This document shows positions 1-5,292 of a stretch of DNA of 5,292 nt, piece after piece; within the stretch, counting starts at the first letter, position 1, and each line of letters opens with the position of its first letter. A model generated the notes under the pieces. The model saw only the letters and a list, made by a program, of their open reading frames with translations. It was not told where the DNA came from and searched no databases. The position numbers and the translations under genes were made by a program. The DNA comes from Acidimicrobiia bacterium. Its GTDB lineage: Bacteria > Actinomycetota > Acidimicrobiia > Spongiisociales > UBA5794. The stretch lies in assembly GCA_030599515.1 (NCBI GenBank), contig JAUVNV010000178.1, forward strand, positions 1-5,292, read 5' to 3'.

Positions 1-387
1 GAGCTCGTCCTGGCCCTTGTCGAACTCGTGGTTCCCGAAAGCCGCGAGGTCGTAGCCCATCATGTTGTAGATGTCGATCGTGCTCTCGCCCATCAACAAC
101 TGCGATATCGCCGGCGCAGCGAAGAACACATCGCCCGCGCTGAGCAACGCCACGTTCTCTTCACCAACCGACGCGCGGATGTCGTTGATGATCGCCGCCA
201 TGTAGGCAGAGCCACCGCGGCCCTTGTAGTCGGTCTCCAGACGACCGTGGAAATCATTGGTGTGCAACACTGTTATCTCGGCGGTGTCGCTGGGGGCCCC
301 GTTGCCGGGCTCCGCCAGTGCTGCGGTTGGAATGATCATGGCCAGCACCATGATCAGGATCAGAAGTGCACTCCGTCTCGTAGACAT
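1..387 (-). CDS. Secreted 5'-nucleotidase / UshA-type metallophosphatase, N-terminal part (cut by window edge)
   Basis: Seen: 129 codons from an ATG at 387-385, open to the left edge, so the C-terminus is missing. Residues 1-25 form a signal peptide: Arg4-Arg5, a hydrophobic core, and an Ala-Leu-Ala site ending at residue 25. Mature sequence then shows the calcineurin-like metallophosphatase blocks in order: LHTNDFHGR (41-49, metal ligands Asp45 and His47), SAGDVF (83-88, Asp86) and FGNHEFDKG (117-125, Asn119 ligand and His120). Known: this family uses a two-metal centre to dephosphorylate nucleotides, and some members act on UDP-sugars or 2',3'-cyclic nucleotides. The C-terminal substrate-binding domain lies outside the window, so the exact substrate cannot be set. 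The start is supported by a GGAAGGTG site just upstream. The enzyme is probably exported and either released or anchored by a C-terminal signal not visible here. It is divergent from the cyclase gene. Family assignment is firm; substrate is open. Confidence 0.93.
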   Translation of the reverse strand, partial: MSTRRSALLILIMVLAMIIPTAALAEPGNGAPSDTAEITVLHTNDFHGRLETDYKGRGGSAYMAAIINDIRASVGEENVALLSAGDVFFAAPAISQLLMGESTIDIYNMMGYDLAAFGNHEFDKGQDEL

Positions 388-393
388 CACGAA

Positions 394-401
394 CACCTTC
401 C
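394..401 (-). promoter_or_regulatory. Ribosome binding site of the nucleotidase gene
   Basis: On the minus strand GGAAGGTG lies 6 bases before the ATG at 387-385. It is a strong Shine-Dalgarno match and settles this ATG as the start, ahead of the in-frame GTG immediately before it and the out-of-frame ATG at 403-401. Confidence 0.75.
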
Positions 402-426
402 ATTTCTCTCGCGGTTCGTGTCGAAT

Positions 427-440
427 CCAGCGCTCGCTGG
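427..440. repeat. Operator-like 14-bp dyad in the nucleotidase leader
   Basis: Perfect 6-2-6 palindrome, CCAGCG and CGCTGG around a central CT, 40-53 bases upstream of the nucleotidase start codon. Compact spacing of this kind is typical of sites for dimeric regulators, but no regulator is known here. It shares its right arm with the larger inverted repeat at 436-465. Confidence 0.4.
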
Positions 441-465
441 CGAAGCAGCCCAGTTCCTCGCCAGC
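436..465. repeat. 8-bp inverted repeat with 14-base loop in the nucleotidase leader
   Basis: Perfect arms GCTGGCGA (436-443) and TCGCCAGC (458-465). The arm at 436-440 (GCTGG) also pairs with CCAGC at 427-431, so in RNA the two hairpins would exclude each other. No T-run follows in the minus direction, so this is not a standard intrinsic terminator. It may be a leader structure, an operator, or chance in GC-rich DNA. Confidence 0.4.
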
Positions 466-683
466 CCTCCAACACTCCACCAATGCGCAACGAGGGGATA
501 GGGGAGAAGGTCACACAACGACCAGTCGCCGGCCAGGGAGTCAGGAGTCCTCCAATGGGCGACATGTTCGCAACAGCGGGCCTGGATCCCGGATCTCGAC
601 CTCGGTCCGACCACGGCGAGCGAGCGCTGCTGAACAACCGTCACCACAGTCAACGCACGGCGAGTAAGTTTGGCGGAACCTGA

Positions 684-690
684 GGGAGGG
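684..690 (+). promoter_or_regulatory. Shine-Dalgarno-like site without a standard start at optimal spacing
   Basis: GGGAGGG is the strongest Shine-Dalgarno-like run before the cyclase gene. At the best spacing (5 bases) the in-frame codon is ATC at 696-698, which is not a normal start codon. The nearest ATG, at 706-708, is 15 bases away and in another frame. The site may be a relic of, or a clue to, the original start of the gene. Confidence 0.35.
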
Positions 691-724
691 TTCGAATCAC
701 CGGCAATGAGCAGCAGCGTTCTGC

Positions 725-728
725 GGAG
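725..728 (+). promoter_or_regulatory. Candidate ribosome binding site for the GTG start of the cyclase gene
   Basis: GGAG lies 6 bases before the GTG at 735-737 and makes that codon a workable start. However, these same bases also read in frame as part of the sequence Ala-Glu-Arg-Arg, which is conserved in relatives, so the site could simply be coding sequence. Confidence 0.4.
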
Positions 729-734
729 CGGCGC

Positions 735-3700
735 GTGGTCACCGCGCTGTTCTGTGACGTCGTGGGTTCGACGTCGATCGCCGAGACGATGGACCCTGAG
801 GATTGGGCCGACGTCGTCGGCCGGACCATGGCCGAGATGGCCGCATGCGTTGAGCGATACGGTGGGACGGTGGTGCACTTCGCGGGAGACGCCGTACTCG
901 CCATCTTCGGCGCCCCCGTCGCTCACGAAGACGATCCTTATCGAGCGGTCCGGGCGGGGCTCGACATCATCAAGAGCGTGGGGCACTCCGAGGAGTCGTC
1001 CATCGAGATCAGGGTGCGCGCCGGGATCCACACCGGCCTGGTGATCGTCGGCGATGTCACCGCCGGGGATCTCAGCACCTACACCGCGTTGGGCGACACC
1101 ACCAACGTCGCGGCCCGGATGCAGACGATGGCATCGCCCGACACGCTGCTCGTGTCTGCTGACACGTACCGCCTCGTCTCCAACGACGTGACCGCCCGCG
1201 ACCTCGGGCCCGTGGACGTGAAGGGCAAGGCGGAGCCGGTCGCCGTCTACGAGATCACGAGCGTTCGTGATCTCAGCGCCAGGCGCCGGGGCGTGCCAGG
1301 ATTCCAGAGTCCCATGGTCGGCCGCGACCCGGAACTCACCCGACTGCTCGAACTGGCCGACTACGCCGCCGTCGGGAGTGGGCGTGTCACGGCCATCGTC
1401 GGTGATCCCGGCGTCGGCAAGAGCCGCCTGGTCGCCGAACTGCAGAACCGGGCCGAAGCCATGGATGGTGCGAGATGGGTCGTCGGGCGCAGTGCTTCCT
1501 ACGACCAGCACCGCCCCTACCACCTGGTCGCCTCGCTCGTCCTCTCCCTCTCCGGAGCGTTGGAGAGCGACGACCCCGAGATCATCAAGAAGGCGGTGAC
1601 CGAGACTGCCGAGCCGGTGTTCGGCGCAGATAGCCCATCGACGCACCACCTACTACAGCTGCTCGGTATCGAGGAAGGCCACCCGGACGACGAACCGGGT
1701 GTTCTGCATGCCTACTACGACGCGGCTCTGGCCGGTCTGATCTCCGGGGCCGCCGCCGAACACGCCCCCCTCTTTGTGATCTGCGAGGACGTGCACTGGG
1801 CGGACCCGTCATCGTCCGAACTGCTATCGGGATTGCTGGAGCGAATCCAGCGATCGGCGGTCCTGCTTGTCATCGTGAGCCGTCCGGATCGGCAGTCTCA
1901 CGGTTGGGACATCATCGCACGGGCTGACCGCGAATTGGGCGAGTCCTTCGTCGAGACGCGGCTCCGACCGCTCGACGACGGAGACAGCCGGGAACTCGTC
2001 GCCAACCTGCTCGAAATCGAGGCCCTGTCGGACGACCTGCGACAACAGGTTCTGGGTCGGGCGGAGGGCAACCCCTTCTTCATCGAGGAAGTGGTGCGGA
2101 TGCTCGTCGACCGCGATCTCATCGAGGAGCAGGACGGTCGCTGGGTTGCCAAGGGCGAGATCACGAGCCTCGACGTGCCCGACACATTGCACGGACTCTT
2201 GGCATCCCGAATCGACGCGCTGCCCACCGGCGTCCGCCGCACCGCCATGGTGGCCTCCGTCATCGGACGTCGTTTCGAGAAGTCGCTCCTGACGTCCATC
2301 CTGCAACCCGACCCGGCCGATGAAGATGCATCGATCTCAGCCGACCTCAACGTGCTCGAGGCCCAGGGCTTGACCAAGCTGATTGCGACACGCCCCGAGC
2401 TGGCCTTCTCGTTCCGCCACGCCCTCATCCACGATGTCACCTACGAGTCGATCCTGAAGAAGGATCGGCGTCGTCTCCACGCAGAGGTCGGTGACGCGAT
2501 CGCCCGGATGTATCCGGATCGACTCGACGAACATGCGGCGACGCTCGCCCGCCACTACGAGGAGGCAGGCGACGGCGACCAGACGCTCCGCTATCTGCTC
2601 CTGGCCGGCGAAACGGCACTGAGCCGTCATGCCACGCGGGAGGGTCACGACTTCTACACGCGGGCAGCCGCCTTGCTCGATAACGACCCGGAAGCGCCGG
2701 TTGAGATGAAGATCGACACTGCGCTGTCCAGAGTCGAGGCCGGGATCAACTTCACACCGGGTGAACAGACCATCGCCCAATTGGAAGACGTGCGTGCAGA
2801 CGCCGAGGCCCTCGGCGACCCGGAAGTCGTCGCCCGGGTCTACGCGTTGCTGCTGAGAATCCGGACGATGATGGAAGAGAGCTACGCGGATCGCCACTAC
2901 CGGGACCTCATGGATCGGGCGTTTGCGTTGGCGCCGACGGTGCGCACGCCGGAGCTGAGGGCATACCTGGAAGGGATGATGGGCCAGGTTCTCCGGTCCG
3001 CAGACGAGTACGCCGCCTCGGTGGAACTCATCGGTGGATCCGTTGCGCCGCTCGAGGAGGCCGGGAGGGTCGGCGAAGCCGGGCTCAACGCGGCGTTTGC
3101 CGCAGATGCTGAAGCATCACGCGGCCGCTTCGACGAAGCCGCCCGCTGGATCGAGCGAGCAACAACCCTCGGTGAGGAGAGTGGCAATCCGAGCGTCCTC
3201 GCCGATGTCGCCCTCTTCAAGGGCCGGATCGCTGCCGCACGCGGCGAACTGGAGGCGGCACTCGAGCACACCCGTCGGGGGATCGAGATGGCGGCAGGGG
3301 CGAGCAACATCCAGTGTGAACTCGTCGGCAATTTCATGGTGGCCGACCAGCACCTGCGTAGCGGCGACGGCGCGTCTGCGATCTCGCATCTCGAGCGCAC
3401 GGTCGAGCTTGGGGAGTTCTGCAATGCCGTGGCCATCGTCAAGCTGGGCGAGGCGTGGTTGACATCGGCGAAGGCCAGCCTCGGTGATCTCGATCCTGAA
3501 GGATTCGCGGGACCTCTCGCCATGGCCCAGGCCGGCGGGAGCCGCAGCGGAGAAGCCGCCGTGCGCCTGCAGAGGGCGATCACCGTCTCGGGGAGCCCCG
3601 AGCCGGATTGGCCTCTGGCTTTCAACGATTTCGAGCGCGCCATCGAGCTCCTCGGAAGCATCGATGCTCGCCCGGATCAGGCGCGGGCCATCCACGCATA

Positions 3701-3812
3701 CGCGAGCGCATTGGACGCCGCTGGACGGGACGAAGAGAGTCGGGCACAGCTCGACGCCGCGATGACGATGTTCGACGAGATGAGTATCCGTCCGGACGCG
3801 GTGCCGGCTTGA
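735..3812 (+). CDS. Class III nucleotidyl cyclase - AAA/STAND ATPase - TPR-like signalling protein
   Basis: Seen, numbering from the GTG at 735 (1025 aa). Cyclase domain about 1-175: FCDVVGST with metal ligand Asp8, FAGDAV with Asp52, and LGDTTNVAAR with purine-contacting Asp121 and transition-state residues Asn124 and Arg128. The usual lysine four residues before Asp52 is His48. ATPase about 190-570: VGRDPEL (195-201), Walker A GDPGVGKS (223-230), Walker B ICEDVHWAD (349-357), GNPFFIEE (445-452), and FSFRHALIHDVTY (558-570). From about 595 to the end there are TPR-like helices, such as RHYEEAGD near 606 and repeats near 793-810 and 829-846. No transmembrane segment and no C-terminal LuxR-type HTH is visible. 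Known: such fusions occur widely in actinobacteria, with mycobacterial cyclase-ATPase-HTH relatives. Inferred: a cytoplasmic signal integrator whose ligand is unknown, and whose cAMP/cGMP output is uncertain because of His48. The start is doubtful: the conserved Glu-Arg-Arg lies just upstream in frame, with a TGA at 681-683 further up. It converges on the acyl-CoA dehydrogenase gene. Confidence 0.93.
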   Translation: MVTALFCDVVGSTSIAETMDPEDWADVVGRTMAEMAACVERYGGTVVHFAGDAVLAIFGAPVAHEDDPYRAVRAGLDIIKSVGHSEESSIEIRVRAGIHTGLVIVGDVTAGDLSTYTALGDTTNVAARMQTMASPDTLLVSADTYRLVSNDVTARDLGPVDVKGKAEPVAVYEITSVRDLSARRRGVPGFQSPMVGRDPELTRLLELADYAAVGSGRVTAIVGDPGVGKSRLVAELQNRAEAMDGARWVVGRSASYDQHRPYHLVASLVLSLSGALESDDPEIIKKAVTETAEPVFGADSPSTHHLLQLLGIEEGHPDDEPGVLHAYYDAALAGLISGAAAEHAPLFVICEDVHWADPSSSELLSGLLERIQRSAVLLVIVSRPDRQSHGWDIIARADRELGESFVETRLRPLDDGDSRELVANLLEIEALSDDLRQQVLGRAEGNPFFIEEVVRMLVDRDLIEEQDGRWVAKGEITSLDVPDTLHGLLASRIDALPTGVRRTAMVASVIGRRFEKSLLTSILQPDPADEDASISADLNVLEAQGLTKLIATRPELAFSFRHALIHDVTYESILKKDRRRLHAEVGDAIARMYPDRLDEHAATLARHYEEAGDGDQTLRYLLLAGETALSRHATREGHDFYTRAAALLDNDPEAPVEMKIDTALSRVEAGINFTPGEQTIAQLEDVRADAEALGDPEVVARVYALLLRIRTMMEESYADRHYRDLMDRAFALAPTVRTPELRAYLEGMMGQVLRSADEYAASVELIGGSVAPLEEAGRVGEAGLNAAFAADAEASRGRFDEAARWIERATTLGEESGNPSVLADVALFKGRIAAARGELEAALEHTRRGIEMAAGASNIQCELVGNFMVADQHLRSGDGASAISHLERTVELGEFCNAVAIVKLGEAWLTSAKASLGDLDPEGFAGPLAMAQAGGSRSGEAAVRLQRAITVSGSPEPDWPLAFNDFERAIELLGSIDARPDQARAIHAYASALDAAGRDEESRAQLDAAMTMFDEMSIRPDAVPA
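1251..1274 (+). repeat. Perfect 10-bp hairpin inside the cyclase gene at the domain junction
   Basis: Arms GAGATCACGA (1251-1260) and TCGTGATCTC (1265-1274) flank the four-base loop GCGT, with no mismatch. It encodes residues 173-180 at the end of the cyclase domain, where the linker to the ATPase begins. The RNA should form a stable stem-loop. No T-run follows, so termination is not implied. Function is unknown and chance is possible. Confidence 0.55.
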
Positions 3813-3813
3813 T

Positions 3814-3830
3814 CCGGGCAGCGAACCCGG
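3814..3830. terminator. Possible weak bidirectional terminator between convergent genes
   Basis: The inverted repeat CCGGG (3814-3818) and CCCGG (3826-3830), with a 7-base loop, fills nearly the whole 18-base gap between the stop codons TGA (3810-3812, plus) and TAG (3833-3831, minus). The position suits a shared terminator, but the stem has only 5 pairs and there is no T-run on either side, so the call is weak. Confidence 0.3.
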
Positions 3831-5292
3831 CTACTCCGCCATCTTGTAAGCGTCGCGCTGGGCGTAGACGTGGTCCTCCCACATCCGCTCGTACCGGGCG
3901 TCGTCTTGTGCCGGCTTGCGGATCATCGCCATGCAGTAGTTGCCCTGTTCGTGCGTGGTGGCAGCTTTGCCGTGCAGCTCAACGGCGAATGCCGAGAAGT
4001 CGCGCACCGTGACGTCGAAGATCTCGTCGACGAGGTCCTGTTCGATCCCGTAGATCTCTGCGTTCTCGAGCACCAGTTGGGCGTAGACGATGAGGGTGAA
4101 GATCTCCCCAACCGCGAGCAGCCAGTCGGTGTCCTTCGATTGTGCTTCGGTGGGCGGCTGCGCGGCCAGCATCGTCTTGAACACCTCCGTCTGTTCCGAG
4201 AACACCTTCACGTTGGGGAGGTCGAAGCGTTCGAAGACCGGGGCGTAGTCGTGGAACTGGATGCTCCCGAGCCCTCTGGTCGGTCCCTGGTCGAACAGGA
4301 AGTCGTCGTTGGCGGCGTCGCTGCGCTGCCCCACTTCGGGAAGATCGGCCGGGTTGAAGAAGTAGTTCTTCATGAACTTGACGATGAGCGCGATGTTGAC
4401 GTGAACCGTGCCCTCGAGTTTCGGCAAGGCACGGATGTCGCGTGCAGCCATCTCGAAGAAGCCGTCCTTCTCGAATCCCTTCGCGGCGATCACATCCCAC
4501 AGGTGGTTGATGACGTCTTCACCCTGCGTCGTCACCTTCATCTTGACGACCGGGTTGTAGAGCAGGTAGCGCCGATCGTCGAGCGACGCCGACCGCATGT
4601 AGTCGGCGGCGCGGAGCGCCACGAGCTTCATCGCGACAAGACGCGCATAGGCGTCGGTGAACAGTCGCTTGACCTGGGGAAAATCGGTCACCGTCATGCC
4701 GTAGAGGTGACGATGCGAGGCGTGGTGGATGGCCTCGTAGAAAGCATGGGTGCACATCCCGATCGAGCCCCACCCGAGGTTGTACTTGCCGATGTTGACG
4801 GTGTTGAGCGCCGCGTTCCAGGCCTCATCGCCCCTGGACAGGATGTCGGCATCGGTGACGGGGTAGTCATCGAGGGCGTACTCGGCGACGTAATCCTGGC
4901 TGTGCATCACGTTCTTGACGAGCCGGTAATTGGGGTGCTGCGAATCGGCGGCGAAGAAGCAGTACTCGCCGGTGTCCGCGATCTTGGCGAACGTCGACAC
5001 GATGGCGGCCTGATTGCCGTTGCCGATGTAGTACTTGCTTCCGTTGGCCAGGTAGGTGCCGTCGCCTACGGGAGTCAGCGTCATGTCGGTCGAGTAGAGA
5101 TCGGCGCCGTGGTCCCTTTCCGAGAGGCCGAAGGCGAAGATGGCACCGTCGTCGAGCAGTGCAGCCGTTCTCTCCTTGACGGCTTCGTTGTCGCTCATCC
5201 AGATGGGGCCGAGGCCGAGCACGGTCACCTGCCACACATACCAGTAGGGCAGGCCGTAGAAGCCGAGGATCTCACCGAACTCGCAGTTGCGC
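3831..5292 (-). CDS. Acyl-CoA dehydrogenase family flavoenzyme with long C-terminal extension (5' end cut)
   Basis: Seen: 486 residues in an open frame from the right edge (first full codon 5291-5289) to TAG at 3833-3831. The frame stays open upstream of the GTG at 5237, so that codon is internal and the true start is outside the window. Visible residues 53-64 include FGLSERDHGAD, a variant of the acyl-CoA dehydrogenase signature. NGSKYYIGNG (83-92) matches the flavin-contacting strand of the middle domain. RDIRALPKLEGT places Glu293 (codon 4415-4413) at the position of the catalytic base in EGT-type enzymes such as MCAD. Known: these FAD enzymes oxidise acyl-CoA to 2-enoyl-CoA and pass electrons to electron-transfer flavoprotein. 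About 193 residues follow Glu293, against roughly 25-45 in short and medium-chain enzymes, which recalls the extended VLCAD/ACAD9 or FadE types. Roughly the first 100 residues of the N-terminal helical domain are probably missing. Substrate is unknown; a long-chain or bulky acyl-CoA is a guess. No signal peptide or membrane anchor is visible. Confidence 0.88.
   Translation of the reverse strand, partial: RNCEFGEILGFYGLPYWYVWQVTVLGLGPIWMSDNEAVKERTAALLDDGAIFAFGLSERDHGADLYSTDMTLTPVGDGTYLANGSKYYIGNGNQAAIVSTFAKIADTGEYCFFAADSQHPNYRLVKNVMHSQDYVAEYALDDYPVTDADILSRGDEAWNAALNTVNIGKYNLGWGSIGMCTHAFYEAIHHASHRHLYGMTVTDFPQVKRLFTDAYARLVAMKLVALRAADYMRSASLDDRRYLLYNPVVKMKVTTQGEDVINHLWDVIAAKGFEKDGFFEMAARDIRALPKLEGTVHVNIALIVKFMKNYFFNPADLPEVGQRSDAANDDFLFDQGPTRGLGSIQFHDYAPVFERFDLPNVKVFSEQTEVFKTMLAAQPPTEAQSKDTDWLLAVGEIFTLIVYAQLVLENAEIYGIEQDLVDEIFDVTVRDFSAFAVELHGKAATTHEQGNYCMAMIRKPAQDDARYERMWEDHVYAQRDAYKMAE

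Larger units (their letters stand above)
388..734. other. Divergent intergenic region between nucleotidase and cyclase genes
   Basis: About 347 bases without a convincing gene. It must hold the promoters of both flanking genes, but no clear paired -35/-10 set was found on either strand. TAAGTT at 665-670 fits a TANNNT -10 for the cyclase gene but has no matching -35. Small structures seen are the nucleotidase-proximal dyads at 427-465, a direct repeat GGAGTC-A-GGAGTC around 537-549 that runs into AGGAGTCCT, and the purine-rich GAGGGAGGG at 682-690. A 66-codon plus-strand open frame at 483-683 has no ribosome binding site and no recognisable domain, so it is not called as a gene. Confidence 0.6.

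Noticed and set aside
28..501. 157-codon plus-strand open frame
   Set aside because: It is antisense to the nucleotidase, whose signal peptide and metal-binding motifs are unmistakable. Its own product has no domain.
642..670. Possible promoter with TAAGTT as -10 for the cyclase gene
   Set aside because: No -35 resembling TTGACA lies 16-18 bases upstream, and an ECF-type GGAAC at 675-679 lacks a partner at suitable spacing.
483..683. 66-codon plus-strand open frame in the same frame as the cyclase, ending at TGA 681-683
   Set aside because: It has no ribosome binding site before the ATG and no recognisable domain. It was considered as a lost N-terminal extension of the cyclase, but family members usually begin only a few residues before the Glu-Arg-Arg, so no extension is needed.
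670..1044. 124-codon plus-strand frame starting at TTG 670 and including ATG 706
   Set aside because: It is out of frame with the cyclase and has no domain. Only its first codons matter, as a possible original start if a base is missing near 717.
387..1649. 420-codon minus-strand open frame antisense to the cyclase gene, whose TGA overlaps the nucleotidase ATG
   Set aside because: It lies opposite the well-supported cyclase domain and ATPase start. Its product is Arg/Gly/Asp/His-rich with no recognisable domain, as expected for antisense frames in GC-rich coding DNA. The stop/start overlap appears coincidental.
1680..1701. 7-bp inverted repeat CACCCGG / CCGGGTG with an 8-base loop inside the cyclase gene
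   Set aside because: Short GC-rich stems of this kind are common by chance in such coding sequence, and the position has no special meaning.
2157..2168. Second copy of GAGATCACGAGC, also found at 1251-1262
   Set aside because: Both copies encode Glu-Ile-Thr-Ser in the same frame, and the second lacks the complementary arm, so a codon-use coincidence is the simplest view.
5235..5237. GTG as the start of the acyl-CoA dehydrogenase gene
   Set aside because: The frame stays open and family-like upstream to the window edge (for example the residues before it include Gly-Leu-Pro-Tyr-Trp-Tyr), so the GTG is an internal valine codon.

Overview
The window is GC-rich, densely coding bacterial DNA. 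Its gene types fit a high-GC Gram-positive of the Actinomycetota, possibly an Acidimicrobiia-like lineage: a fused class III cyclase, STAND-type ATPase and TPR protein, a secreted metallophosphatase, and a large fatty-acid-type acyl-CoA dehydrogenase. The lineage is inferred from gene style and base composition; there is no rRNA or other marker here.

Layout. Positions 1-387 (minus strand) hold the first 129 codons of a secreted 5'-nucleotidase-family enzyme, cut by the left edge. Positions 388-734 are a divergent intergenic region. It carries a good ribosome binding site for the nucleotidase, two overlapping and mutually exclusive dyads in the nucleotidase leader, and purine-rich Shine-Dalgarno-like sites before the plus-strand gene. 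Positions 735-3812 (plus strand) are one 1025-codon gene: class III nucleotidyl cyclase domain, AAA/STAND ATPase, then helical TPR-like repeats. After an 18-base gap holding a short inverted repeat, positions 3831-5292 (minus strand) hold an acyl-CoA dehydrogenase that converges on the cyclase gene and is cut at its 5' end by the right edge.

How the genes relate. The central gene looks like a large intracellular signalling protein that may make a cyclic nucleotide under control of its ATPase and TPR parts. The divergent nucleotidase is exported and would release phosphate and nucleosides outside the membrane. A shared control region is possible, but a shared pathway is speculative. The acyl-CoA dehydrogenase belongs to lipid or acyl-CoA catabolism and is probably transcriptionally independent.

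I saw no mobile element, CRISPR array, tRNA or rRNA, and no clearly new multi-gene system. The points most worth checking are the start of the cyclase gene, where homology runs upstream of the first usable start codon; the histidine at its purine-selecting position; a perfect 10-base-pair hairpin inside the gene at the cyclase/ATPase junction; and the competing dyads upstream of the nucleotidase.
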